From Saprospiraceae bacterium (GTDB taxonomy: Bacteria; Bacteroidota; Bacteroidia; Chitinophagales; Saprospiraceae), in assembly GCA_021739645.1 (NCBI GenBank), contig JAIPBL010000051.1, forward strand, positions 1 to 45,258: a stretch of DNA of 45,258 nucleotides, written 5' to 3'. A model generated the notes under the pieces. The model was not told the origin of the DNA, did no database searches, and saw nothing but the letters and a program-made list of their open reading frames with translations. Shown here in pieces: positions 6,855-15,290 of this stretch (positions are counted from its first letter, which is position 1; every line of letters begins with the position of its first letter). The translations under genes and the position numbers were made by a program.

Positions 6855-9737
6855 ATGAAATCTGTTTTCCATTTCCTTACAGTTGTATTATGGTTGCTGC
6901 CATTTTTATGCGCTGGCCAAACCTCAGTGGCAGATAGCCTTATACGCTTAGTGCCCGAAGCAAAAGAGGATTCCAGCAAGGTGGATTTGCTGTGTACCAT
7001 TGCCTATTATTTGTACAACAAAAAGCCTAAAGAAAGCCTTGAATACAGCGAACAATGCTTGCAGCTTGCTTCTCAATTAAAATATGGGCCTGGGATATGG
7101 AATGCTCACTATAAAAAAGGGCTGGCACGTATCTCATTGGGCGAGTACGATATAGCCACAGAAGAAGTGACGGAAGGATTGAAATTGGCAGAACAATTCG
7201 GATTAAAAAAAGGAATACGCTCTTGCTACAACGTACTTGGCATTATTTACCGCCTCAAAGGAAACACAGAATCAGCGTTGGAATACGCAATGAAGTACAT
7301 GGATTTGTGCTTTGAGATGAATGATTCACTTGACCTGGGCCACGCATACAACAACCTTGGTGTCATTTACCTTGACAAGCATGACAATGTCAATGCAAGG
7401 AAATATTTTCTGGAGGCTTTGGATTTGTACGACAAGCTGCAACTCGCTTCGGGCATATTGGACGTGCTCACCAACCTGGGCATTGTGGAGCCGGACTCTA
7501 CCAAGCGGCAGGAGTACATCCTGAAAAGCATCAAAATGGGTCTTGAGCAAAACAATCCGTTCGCACTTTGCTATGCCCATAGCAACCAAGCTAATTTCCT
7601 CTGGGAACAGTGCCATCAACCAAACGCCGCCCTGCCAGAATACCAACAGGCCATATCCCTCGCAATGCAAACAGAAAATTATCTGCTGTTGGCCAACCTG
7701 CATTCTGAAATTGGAAGTTTATTTGGAGAATTAAAACAGCTAGACTCGGCACAATACCACTTGAATTTAGGCGTGAAACTGGCAGAGGAACAGGGGTTGA
7801 AAGAGGCCATGTTGAGGGCTTATGACAACTTAACAGACTACTACGCCAGCCATGAAAATTACTATGGGGCTTTTACGGTTTTGAAAAAACGGAAAGAATT
7901 GTCCGATAGCTTGTACAACCTGAACATGGCCGATGCTCTGGCCAATGCCGATGCCAAATTTGAAACCTCCAAAAAAGAAGCACAACTCACCGCTCAAAAA
8001 TTGGAGATAGAACAGCAGAAAAACCAACGGACCAACATCCTCATCGGCGGCATACTGCTTTTAGCGCTGACCGCTGGTGTCTTCCAATATTTTTTCTATC
8101 GGCAAAAACAGAAAAAGCAACAGGTAGAATTAGCCCTCCAGGCGGAATTGATGGAGGCCGAAAGACTCCGTAATTTGGATGAACTGAAAACGCAGTTCTT
8201 TACCAACGTCTCCCATGAACTTCGCACCCCACTCACCCTCATCATCAGTCCACTGGAAGAGGTGCTGAAAAAACTAAAACAGGTGAACCTCGAAGCTGAC
8301 CTCCAGCTTGCCCACCGCAACAGCAAAAACCTGCTCGGATTGGTGAACGAGGTGCTGGATTTGTCGAAAATGGAGGTGGGAAAACTGGAAGTCGAAGATA
8401 CCGAGGTGGCCTTGGCCTCCTTGCTTCGACGGGTACTTTTCTCGTTCCAGTCCGCAGCTGATTTGAAAGATGTCAGCCTTGATTATCAATTCGATTTGCC
8501 CGCAGGGGCGATGGCAAAAACGGACGTCGGCAAACTAGAGAAAGTGCTTAACAACTTGATTTCCAATGCGTTGAAGTTTACACCAAAAGGAGGTCAAGTA
8601 AAATTGAGTGGCGATTTGGTTACCATTGAAAATTTGTCAACCCTCCATTTGTCCGTCACTGACACGGGTCAAGGCATCCACCCCGACGACCTGCCCCATG
8701 TCTTCGACCGGTTTTTCCAAGGCAAAAAAAGCCCTGCAACACCGGGCGGCACAGGCATTGGGCTCGCCCTGTCCAAACAGTTGGCCAAGCTGCTTGGCGG
8801 CGACCTGACTTTGCAGAGTGAGATTGGGAAAGGCAGTCGTTTCGACCTAAGCCTCCCATGCGAGCTAGTTGCTATTGGGAAATTACCAGCTGACCCAATT
8901 CCCACGGAGATGGTATCGGGTCAGCCCCAAGAGGCAGCCACCGGAGGGTACAAGCCCTTTTTTCTTGATGGCAAAAAGCCCCGCCTCCTCATCGTGGAGG
9001 ACAACCCCGAAATGGGCGACTACCTGAAGAACGCACTCTCCCAAAATTACGATTGTTCCATTGCCGCAGATGGCGAGTCGGCATTGCAATACCTCCAAAA
9101 CTGCCAACTGCCAACTGAACTTCCCGACCTCATCACCTCCGATGTGATGATGCCCAATATGGACGGGTTTACGCTACGGGAAAAAATAAATGAGCGCCCT
9201 GAGTGGCAAAAAATCCCTTTCATCCTGCTCACTGCTCGCACCTTGGAGGCCGATAAACTGAAGGGGTTCCAACTCGGCATTGACGATTATGTGACCAAGC
9301 CATTCAGCCTCCCCGAACTAGAAGCGAGGGTTTCCAGTTTGCTGAAAAACAAGCAGTTGCGGGATGAAATGGCGGAAGAAGATGCTGAAAATATTGATAA
9401 CTTACCTAGCCTGAATCCAGACGAGGTACTCCTGAAAGAAGCTGAGAAAATGGTGCTGGAGAAATTGGACGACCCCAATTTCACCGTGGAGACCCTAGCC
9501 AAACAACTGGGCCATAGTCAGCGCCAGCTTGCCCGCATCTTAGGTAGGTCGGCGGGTTTGCCCCCCGTCCAATTCATCCTCGAACTAAGGTTGCAGCGAG
9601 CCAGGCAATTGCTCGAAAACCGACAGTTTTCAACAGTGAACGAAGTCCGCTACGAAATCGGAATCGCGAGCGCCTCGTATTCCACCAGAAAATTCGCAGA
9701 GCGGTTCGGTAAGAATCCATCGGATTACAACGAATGA
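6855..9737 (+). CDS. Hybrid TPR-histidine kinase-receiver-AraC regulator
   Basis: This 960-residue single-chain two-component system has a signal peptide (about 1-21), then tetratricopeptide repeats to about residue 370 (for example ALEYAMKYMDLCF and HAYNNLGVIYLD) as the presumed periplasmic sensor. A transmembrane helix lies at about 394-414, followed by a coiled coil. The HisKA domain has phospho-acceptor H454 in FTNVSHELRTPLTL. The ATPase domain has an N box (NNLISNALKFTP), DTGQGI and GGTGIGLAL. A receiver follows with phospho-acceptor D763 (LITSDVMMPNMDG) and then a C-terminal AraC helix-turn-helix (about 860-960). Most Bacteroidota hybrids use beta-propeller sensors; TPR sensors are a recognised minority. 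It is divergent from the secreted-protein set at 122-6609, the obvious target. A CAGTTGGC-type repeat is embedded in the receiver coding sequence (9100-9117). Confidence 0.93.
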   Translation: MKSVFHFLTVVLWLLPFLCAGQTSVADSLIRLVPEAKEDSSKVDLLCTIAYYLYNKKPKESLEYSEQCLQLASQLKYGPGIWNAHYKKGLARISLGEYDIATEEVTEGLKLAEQFGLKKGIRSCYNVLGIIYRLKGNTESALEYAMKYMDLCFEMNDSLDLGHAYNNLGVIYLDKHDNVNARKYFLEALDLYDKLQLASGILDVLTNLGIVEPDSTKRQEYILKSIKMGLEQNNPFALCYAHSNQANFLWEQCHQPNAALPEYQQAISLAMQTENYLLLANLHSEIGSLFGELKQLDSAQYHLNLGVKLAEEQGLKEAMLRAYDNLTDYYASHENYYGAFTVLKKRKELSDSLYNLNMADALANADAKFETSKKEAQLTAQKLEIEQQKNQRTNILIGGILLLALTAGVFQYFFYRQKQKKQQVELALQAELMEAERLRNLDELKTQFFTNVSHELRTPLTLIISPLEEVLKKLKQVNLEADLQLAHRNSKNLLGLVNEVLDLSKMEVGKLEVEDTEVALASLLRRVLFSFQSAADLKDVSLDYQFDLPAGAMAKTDVGKLEKVLNNLISNALKFTPKGGQVKLSGDLVTIENLSTLHLSVTDTGQGIHPDDLPHVFDRFFQGKKSPATPGGTGIGLALSKQLAKLLGGDLTLQSEIGKGSRFDLSLPCELVAIGKLPADPIPTEMVSGQPQEAATGGYKPFFLDGKKPRLLIVEDNPEMGDYLKNALSQNYDCSIAADGESALQYLQNCQLPTELPDLITSDVMMPNMDGFTLREKINERPEWQKIPFILLTARTLEADKLKGFQLGIDDYVTKPFSLPELEARVSSLLKNKQLRDEMAEEDAENIDNLPSLNPDEVLLKEAEKMVLEKLDDPNFTVETLAKQLGHSQRQLARILGRSAGLPPVQFILELRLQRARQLLENRQFSTVNEVRYEIGIASASYSTRKFAERFGKNPSDYNE

Positions 9738-9842
9738 ACACAGCTAAAAAAAGTCATTCAAACCTTCTCTTTACATTTATACTCAATGGCTTTGAGTAGC
9801 CGGTTTAGGCGTTCCATGACGTCAATTCCAGTTTTAGTGAAA

Positions 9843-9894
9843 CAAAAAAAAACCGTAAGCCCCTGATTAAAAGTGACTTACGGTATGCTGATTT
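9843..9894 (-). terminator. Rho-independent terminator of the tRNA gene
   Basis: On the minus strand, ACCGTAAG (9894-9887) pairs with CTTACGGT (9859-9852) and is followed at once by a run of T (A-run on the plus strand, 9844-9852). It begins 6 bp past the tRNA-Arg 3' end, so it is the tRNA terminator. Confidence 0.85.
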
Positions 9895-9899
9895 TATTT

Positions 9900-9974
9900 T
9901 GGTAGTCCCGACGGGAATCGAACCCATATCTAAGGTTTAGGAAACCTCCATTCTATCCGTTGAACTACGGGACC
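9900..9974 (-). tRNA. tRNA-Arg (anticodon CCT)
   Basis: The minus strand folds as a full cloverleaf. The acceptor stem is GGTCCCG with CGGGACT (first pair G-U), the D arm is GTTC/GAAT, and the anticodon stem is GAGGT/ACCTT with loop TTCCTAA, giving anticodon CCT, which reads AGG codons. The T arm is ATGGG/CCCGT with loop TTCGATT. The discriminator is A and CCA is encoded (9902-9900). Confidence 0.95.
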
Positions 9975-10000
9975 ATACAATTACGGATTTTCGATTGCGG

Positions 10001-10073
10001 ATTTCGGATTTTTAGGCCAAAATTTAGAACGCAAACCCGTTTCGGGGCGCAAATTTACGCCTAAATCCGAAAT
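10001..10073. repeat. Imperfect inverted repeat (AATCCG-type)
   Basis: 10001-10017 pairs with 10059-10073 (ATTTCGGATTT..AGGC against GCCTAAATCCGAAAT) with a two-base bulge. It sits between the tRNA and the 3' end of the fructosamine kinase gene. The AATCCG(A/C)AATC wording recurs at 45081-45115, so it probably belongs to a dispersed intergenic repeat family. No T-run follows. Confidence 0.55.
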
Positions 10074-10089
10074 TCCCAATCCATTCCTT

Positions 10090-10953
10090 TCAAATAAACT
10101 GTTTTAGGATGGAACGCACCGAACCGACGTAGCTCCCACCGAACAGGTTCACATGCACCAGCAGGTAGTAAAGTTGGTAGATTGGCAGGCGCTGCTCGAA
10201 TCCTGACGCCAATGGCCAAGCCTCCTCATAACTGCGATAAAAAGGTTGGTCAAATCCACCGAAAAGTCGGGTCATGGCCAAATCCATTTCGCGATGGGAA
10301 TAGCTCACCGACGGGTCAACGAGTACAGGTTGCCCATCGGCACTGCACAGGAAGTTGCCACTCCAAAGGTCGCCATGTATGAGGGCAGGTGGCTCGACGG
10401 GACAAATATCAGGGAGCCGTTTACAGAATTTTTCAAAGCCCTGAATATCAGTGGGTTGTAGCTTGTTTTTTTGCTTCGCAATTTCGAGTTGGGGCTGTAA
10501 TCGTTCATTTTTGAAGAAGTCGGACCAAGTGTCGTGCAGGCAGTTTGACTGGGGCAAGCTACCGATGAAATTATCGTTTCCAAGGCCGAAATTAATAGCG
10601 GAGTTGCGATGCAATTCAGCCAATGCCGCACCAAATTTTTCCCAAAACCCAGTCGGTCGATAACTAATATTGAAGTGTTCAAGCAAAAGGAAACCCCCTT
10701 CCACCGTCATGCCAAAGCCTTGTACTTCGGGCGTTTGGATGCATTTGGTAGCGGCTAGAAGGGCTAGCCCCTCAGCTTCTGCCTCAAACATAGCTCCCGA
10801 AAATGGGTCGGTATTTATTTTTAGAAAAAACAGGCCTTCCCTCGTCTCCAGCTTCATTGCTTGGTTGATATCGCCGCCCGATACTGTTTGTACACCAAGG
10901 ATTTCGGCACCTATTATTTCTTCACACTTTTGTTGGATGGAGACTGGGAGCAT
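10090..10953 (-). CDS. Fructosamine kinase family protein
   Basis: This 287-residue cytoplasmic protein has the usual length of fructosamine-3-kinase/ketosamine-3-kinase family members, which phosphorylate sugar adducts on protein amines so that they decompose. An N-terminal lobe with VSGGDINQAMKLET and FLKIN (nucleotide-binding strand and Lys) is followed by E-A-E-A-E-G-L. The catalytic loop LIHGDLWSGNFL and the metal-binding VDPSVSYSHREMDLAM (D-P-S/A form) follow. The C-terminal Y-x-L-Y-Y-L-L-V-H-x-N-L-F-G-G segment is characteristic of the family. The ATG at 10953 follows the candidate leader structure at 11083-11181. Substrate specificity cannot be read from the sequence. Confidence 0.9.
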   Translation of the reverse strand: MLPVSIQQKCEEIIGAEILGVQTVSGGDINQAMKLETREGLFFLKINTDPFSGAMFEAEAEGLALLAATKCIQTPEVQGFGMTVEGGFLLLEHFNISYRPTGFWEKFGAALAELHRNSAINFGLGNDNFIGSLPQSNCLHDTWSDFFKNERLQPQLEIAKQKNKLQPTDIQGFEKFCKRLPDICPVEPPALIHGDLWSGNFLCSADGQPVLVDPSVSYSHREMDLAMTRLFGGFDQPFYRSYEEAWPLASGFEQRLPIYQLYYLLVHVNLFGGSYVGSVRSILKQFI

Positions 10954-11082
10954 TTGATTTTTCTGTGAATGAGCTATGAAAATAACCCCAAATTATGTGG
11001 GCTATCCCAGCAAAGTTGCTAAGTTTTTGACACAAACTCATGCCTTGCCTTATCCAACAGTAAAGCATGCTAAAAAAACGGC

Positions 11083-11122
11083 AAAAAAAAGGTCTCCTCC
11101 CGTTTAACCGGAACAGAGACCT
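11083..11122 (-). terminator. Strong intrinsic terminator
   Basis: A seven-base-pair outer stem (11122-11116 with 11096-11090) and a five-pair inner stem around GTTAAA are followed by an uninterrupted T-run on the minus strand. No coding gene ends nearby (the beta-helix gene ends about 600 bp upstream), so it ends either a leader transcript or a small RNA. Confidence 0.8.
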
Positions 11123-11181
11123 GCGAGAATCAAACATCACGTATCTTCCTACGATATGTATTTCGTGATGTGTGTCATCAT
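11083..11181 (-). promoter_or_regulatory. Candidate leader peptide, pause hairpin and terminator (attenuator-like)
   Basis: On the minus strand an ATG at 11181 opens a 10-codon frame (MMTHITKYIS, stop 11151-11149) whose codons lie inside a hairpin: CATCACG/CGTGATG at 11170-11164 and 11141-11135, with inner GATA/TATC. Next comes a terminator stem, AGGTCTC (11122-11116) with GAGACCT (11096-11090), extended inside by TTCCG/CGGGA and followed by eight T. The fructosamine kinase starts 137 bp further on. The order of short peptide, hairpin and terminator is that of transcription attenuators; a stand-alone small RNA is the alternative. Confidence 0.4.
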
Positions 11182-11715
11182 AAATAAATCAGCATGAAAA
11201 AACCCGTATCATAAAGCTCTTTTTGTTCAAAAAAAAGGGGGTAGAGCGGTCCGTTCTTTAGATGTTTGCTTTTAGCCTTAGTATTCCCTTTTGGCGCAAG
11301 AATGCAATAGATAAGTAGGATTTAAAATACTGCACATTATTGCCACCACTGAAATGGTGTTTCAAGCAGAGGAGTAACTTTAAGATATGTTCAAACCATT
11401 TTAATCATTTTTTAAGCCATTATAATAAAAATCTGGTCATAGGGATATTGCCAGTGTACTGGTCAATATCCCTAGCCCAGTTCCAAACTATTTCCCATGG
11501 CTATAATTCTTACGGGATTGGGATTGGTCTCCTTTTAACCAACTATTCAATTATATATGCCTATTACCAAAAAACTTCTCATGCATAACCCGGAGTCGTT
11601 CGATGATTCAAAAGAAAGCTGGTGGCGTAAAAAACAACCACCAACCTCTGTATAATAGACACACGCTCTCTCTCATATAATGGTTCAGCGAAGAACTATA
11701 CCCCTACCACTCTCC

Positions 11716-12711
11716 TCAATTCATCTTCAGCTTCACTTGCTCAGTTTTTTCTTTCGGCACTGGCTTGCTGAATGTGTACATAGACTCACCAGCAACAGCC
11801 TGATTACCAACGAATTGGCAATCATTTATCATTGGTTTTGCCTCACCCTCCACATCCATGTTGAAGATGGCACCACCTCTTAAAAATGCTTCGTTGTTCC
11901 GAAAAACACAATTTTTGATGATGGGATTACATTGTCCTTTGCCGCCATAGTTGCAAAGTGCGCCACCATAATTGGCTTGGTTGCCATCGAAATTGCAGTC
12001 CTTAAATATTGTATTGGCAATGCCGTTGTGTCGGCCATCATTGAATATGGCTCCACCGTCTAAGTCAACCCTGTTTTTTTTGAAAACACAATTGATGAAT
12101 ACAGGGCTACATGTGCCTCCCCGTCCATTTATGTATGCAGCTCCGCCATCTCGTGCATAATTATTTTCAAAAATGCAATTCTGTATGGTCGGATTAGACA
12201 CATTATCCTGCCCTGAACCATCAATATAGATGCCAGCGCCACAACGGTCTTTATCTGCACTTGGACCAGCACCATCAGATGTGCCATCTGCAATGACGAA
12301 GCCATCGAGCAAGGTACTCTCGTTTGCATTTTTGATTAAAACCACTGTATAGGAATTGTCGGAGTCGTCAGTCTTAGAACTGATATTGCCGCTCAGAATG
12401 GTTTTCTGAGACTTGGTATCACGTTGTCCGACGGAGGTTTCATTGCCTTTAAAGCCGCCATATACTTTAACCCCAGAAGGTATTGTAAAAGGTATTCTTC
12501 TATCTGCTAGATTAGTTGGGTAATATGCTCCTTTTGCCACCCATACTTGGTCGCCAGGCTGTGAGATAAAAAGAACTGAATTAAGGTCACCCGTAGCATC
12601 GGCCCATGAATTGCCCGTACCTGAGCTGCCTTGTTTTACATAAAACGTTGTGGCGTGTAGGTTGAGCACAGCAATCCATATAACTGCGCTCAAAATGAAG
12701 CGATGCCGCAT
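11716..12711 (-). CDS. Secreted right-handed beta-helix repeat protein
   Basis: This is a 331-residue protein with a signal peptide (about 1-20) and then FYVKQGSSGTGNSWADATGD, the usual opening of Bacteroidota proteins related to chlamydial polymorphic outer-membrane proteins. From about residue 150, repeats of the type NPTIQNCIFENNYARDGGAA, with C-x-F and G-G-A-x-x-N/I, mark coils of a parallel beta-helix. Such folds are used in polysaccharide lyases and adhesins, but no catalytic motif is visible. It ends with KTEQVKLKMN straight after the helix, with no T9SS sorting domain, so it is either secreted another way or truncated relative to longer relatives. Flanked by long AT-rich non-coding DNA. 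Upstream, GGCGCT-GGGG-AGCGCC (12748-12763) forms a small hairpin. Confidence 0.8.
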   Translation of the reverse strand: MRHRFILSAVIWIAVLNLHATTFYVKQGSSGTGNSWADATGDLNSVLFISQPGDQVWVAKGAYYPTNLADRRIPFTIPSGVKVYGGFKGNETSVGQRDTKSQKTILSGNISSKTDDSDNSYTVVLIKNANESTLLDGFVIADGTSDGAGPSADKDRCGAGIYIDGSGQDNVSNPTIQNCIFENNYARDGGAAYINGRGGTCSPVFINCVFKKNRVDLDGGAIFNDGRHNGIANTIFKDCNFDGNQANYGGALCNYGGKGQCNPIIKNCVFRNNEAFLRGGAIFNMDVEGEAKPMINDCQFVGNQAVAGESMYTFSKPVPKEKTEQVKLKMN

Positions 12712-13130
12712 AGTTTAAGTTTTTTAGAAAATGGTGGTAACATTTCGGCGCTGGGGAGCGCCAAACAAAGTATGGGGGGAAGGGTTATGAGTTTGGTTTA
12801 AATGTGGTCAAATAGTTTTATCTTGCTTTCTGCTGTGAACTATCTTTTGGATACAATATGGAATGATAGCATTAATAAAAAATTAAGTTCAAAATTTTTG
12901 TTATTCATGCACTACCTAATTAACTTATGCATTCATTGTTTTTGGTCTTTAAGGGCGTGTGTTCAAGGGTCTCTGTTAAATAGCAGGTTCATAACAAGTA
13001 AAAAAATAAGGTGGTGTAGTTCAAAATCTCTGCTCCTTATGAGCTTGGCAAATTGGGCGTTTAAATGAGGTCAAAATAAAAATAGTGGGTGTTAGTACAA
13101 GTTAATTTTGTGCGTTGTTCAAGTTTGTCA

Positions 13131-13271
13131 GTGTTGTTCCGAGTCTTTGTTTTTTGATTTGTCCAAGTCTTTGTTTTTTAAGTTTTTGTGTTCAAGTTTT
13201 TGTTTTTAAGTGTTGTTCCGAGTCTTTGTTTTTTGATTTGTCCAAGTCTTTGTTTTTTAAGTTTTTGTGTT
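13131..13271. repeat. Perfect 62-bp direct repeat, period 79
   Basis: 13131-13192 and 13210-13271 are identical over 62 bases. The repeat is internally built of GTCTTTGTTTTTTGA and AAGTCTTTGTTTTTTAAG sub-repeats, and a partial third copy (AAGTGTTGTTCCG) appears at 13301-13313. Only two full copies, so not a CRISPR array. Confidence 0.9.
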
Positions 13272-13665
13272 GTGTTCAGGTCTTCCAAAAAATGGAGTCT
13301 AAGTGTTGTTCCGGTTTGTTTGTAAATGCCTTCTCGGGCTGTATGCAAATTTATTGATGGATAATTAAAGCCTTCTTTCGGGAGGATGAGAAAATTTAAT
13401 TGTAATTGTCAAATCGCCTTGTTGCTGAAAAAGATACCGAGGGAATCTTGTGCGAAGGGGAAACTTTGAAGGGAATATTGTGTCAGAAAGGAGGTTCTTT
13501 CGAAAATACGTCACAAAGCTACAGGCATATCGAATGCTTGTCAAGGGGTAAAGCAAATATTTTTTCAAAAAACCATTTTTCACACTTTTACGTAACAAAT
13601 TCATTGTCAGCTTATTAAGACATTTTAATTATTTATTCCGTCACTTGCTGTCAGGCATTTATGCC

Positions 13666-13733
13666 AAACAATAAATCATCATTTAAAGCCCTACTTTTTT
13701 TTACTTTTTTATTGTTTGATCGATTTATTGTTT
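13666..13733. repeat. 12-bp perfect inverted repeat
   Basis: AAACAATAAATC (13666-13677) is the reverse complement of GATTTATTGTTT (13722-13733), with a 44-base AT-rich spacer; ATTGTTT is also directly repeated at 13711-13717. It lies about 200 bp upstream of the dihydroorotase and could be a regulator site, a hairpin or the ends of a lost small element. Confidence 0.6.
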
Positions 13734-13937
13734 AAAAAGCTTGTCACGCAAGCCAATAAAAAAAGGTTTTGCTGATTTTGGCGGAGCCATTATTTAGAAA
13801 ATAGATATTCGTGACTTAAATAACTACGCAATCTTCAAGGTACAGCTCAATGAATTAAAGCATTATGAAAAAGAATTAGTGACCAAATCCCGTAATAGCA
13901 GTAGTTATATGATATTTGCACCAAATATCAATTTGAC

Positions 13938-15269
13938 ATGAAATCAATACTCATTAAAGACGTACAGATAGTCAACCGAGGAGTCATCACCAGAGGTGAC
14001 ATCTATATCCGAAACGGAAGGCTCGAACAAGTTGGCGGCATCATCGACCGCACAGCCAACATCGAAATGAATGGGAGTGGGCTTCACGCCTTCCCAGGAA
14101 TTATTGACGACCAGGTACACTTCCGGGAGCCAGGGCTAACCCACAAAGCCGACCTCTACACTGAGCCTCGTGCAGCCGTCGCTGGTGGTGTTACTTCCTT
14201 TATGGAAATGCCCAACACCAAGCCGACAGCTACCACCCAAACCCTTCTCGAAGAAAAATACCAGACTGCTGCCGCCAAATCCCTCGCCAACTACTCTTTT
14301 TTCATGGGCGCCACCAACGACAATATGGAGGAGGTGCTAAAAACCAACAATCGGCAGGTCTGTGGTGTCAAGATTTTCATGGGCTCCAGCACTGGCAACA
14401 TGCTCGTGGACGATGCACGTACCCTCGAAGGCATCTTTTCCCGCTGCCCGATGCTCATTGCCACGCATTGTGAAGACGAAGCTACCATCCGCCACAACGA
14501 AGAAATATTCAGGAAAACATACGGCGAGGATATTCCAATCGAGTTGCACCCTGACATCCGCAGTGCCGAGGGTTGCCTGAAATCCTCATCGATGGCAGTG
14601 GAACTGGCCAAAAAGCACAATACTCGCCTGCACATCCTGCACATCTCGACAAAGGACGAACTGGCGCTGTTTAGGAATGATATTCCGCTGGCGCAAAAAC
14701 GCATCACTGCGGAGGTCTGCGTACACCACCTTTATTTCAACAGCAATGACTACCAGAGGCTTGGCACTCAAATCAAGTGCAACCCTGCCGTGAAAGGGCC
14801 AGAACACCAAGCCGCCCTCCTGCCCGCCCTCCTCGATGACCGTCTCGACATCATCGCCACCGACCATGCGCCGCATACTTGGGCCGAAAAGCAAGCAACT
14901 TACTTCAACGCCCCATCTGGCGTCCCGTTGGTGCAGCACACACTGAACGTAATGCTGGAATTTTTTCACCAAGGAAAAATATCACTGGAGAAAATCGTGG
15001 AGAAAATGTGCCACGCCCCAGCCACTTGTTTTAAAATCGAAGCGCGAGGATTTCTCGATGAGGGCAATTGGGCCGACTTGGTTTTAGTTGACTTGAACAA
15101 AGAATGGACGGTCGGTAAAAACAACCTGTATTACAAGTGTGGTTGGTCACCGTTCGAAGGACATGTTTTCAAAGGGAATGTAGAAAGTACCATTGTTAGT
15201 GGGCACCTAGCTTGGCACGGTGGGCAATTTTACGAAGAGAAAAAAGGGGAAAGGCTGATGTTTGTGTAG
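13938..15269 (+). CDS. pyrC: Dihydroorotase
   Basis: This 443-residue cytoplasmic enzyme of de novo pyrimidine synthesis cyclises carbamoyl-aspartate to dihydroorotate. It has the amidohydrolase layout of class I dihydroorotases. The metal/substrate loop reads DDQVHFREPG (57-66), in which the first His of the usual H-x-H is Gln59 while His61 is kept. The carbamylated lysine is K145 in GVKIFMGSS. Other metal ligands are H177 (ATHCED) and H235 (LHILHIS), and the catalytic Asp is D309 in ATDHAPH. MEMPNT (89-94) is the substrate-binding signature. Length fits the family. A TGA of an upstream start-less frame overlaps the ATG. It is convergent with the M23 gene and separated from it only by a hairpin terminator. 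Confidence 0.92.
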   Translation: MKSILIKDVQIVNRGVITRGDIYIRNGRLEQVGGIIDRTANIEMNGSGLHAFPGIIDDQVHFREPGLTHKADLYTEPRAAVAGGVTSFMEMPNTKPTATTQTLLEEKYQTAAAKSLANYSFFMGATNDNMEEVLKTNNRQVCGVKIFMGSSTGNMLVDDARTLEGIFSRCPMLIATHCEDEATIRHNEEIFRKTYGEDIPIELHPDIRSAEGCLKSSSMAVELAKKHNTRLHILHISTKDELALFRNDIPLAQKRITAEVCVHHLYFNSNDYQRLGTQIKCNPAVKGPEHQAALLPALLDDRLDIIATDHAPHTWAEKQATYFNAPSGVPLVQHTLNVMLEFFHQGKISLEKIVEKMCHAPATCFKIEARGFLDEGNWADLVLVDLNKEWTVGKNNLYYKCGWSPFEGHVFKGNVESTIVSGHLAWHGGQFYEEKKGERLMFV

Positions 15270-15290
15270 AACGGACTGGCAGTCCGTTTT
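15270..15290. terminator. Bidirectional terminator between pyrC and the M23 gene
   Basis: AACGGACT (15270-15277), loop GGC, AGTCCGTT (15281-15288) exactly fills the 19-bp gap between the two convergent stop codons. A T-run follows on the plus strand to 15290. On the minus strand there is no comparable T-run, so efficiency there is doubtful. Confidence 0.8.

Larger units (their letters stand above)
10954..11715. other. Long AT-rich intergenic region with a minus-strand structured leader
   Basis: This 762-bp stretch has no convincing protein gene. Its supported content is the hairpin/terminator structure at 11083-11181, read leftward toward the fructosamine kinase. A weak hairpin (TGGTGG/CCACCA, about 11620-11645) lies downstream of the leftward beta-helix gene and may terminate it. 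I see nothing else in 11182-11600. Confidence 0.5.
12712..13937. other. 1.2-kb AT-rich non-coding region
   Basis: No gene is supported here. It contains a near-identical 16-bp word (TTTAAATGTGGTCAAA, 12797-12812, and TTTAAATGAGGTCAAA, 13060-13075), the 62-bp perfect direct repeat at 13131-13271 and the inverted repeat at 13666-13733. The last 140 bp carry a start-less, coding-like frame (13798-13941) whose TGA overlaps the dihydroorotase ATG as ATGA. The composition is strikingly T-rich on the plus strand between 13080 and 13330. Confidence 0.7.

Noticed and set aside
10922-11140. 72-codon minus-strand frame covering the terminator
   Set aside because: Its first codons translate the hairpin and T-run (RRSLFRLNGRR); a terminator explains the sequence better than a protein.
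13131-13271. Possible CRISPR array
   Set aside because: Only two 62-bp copies with a 17-bp spacer, no dyad in the repeat and no cas gene.
13115-13357. 80-codon plus-strand frame rich in Phe, Cys and Ser
   Set aside because: It is only the translation of the T-rich direct repeat; no start context and low complexity.
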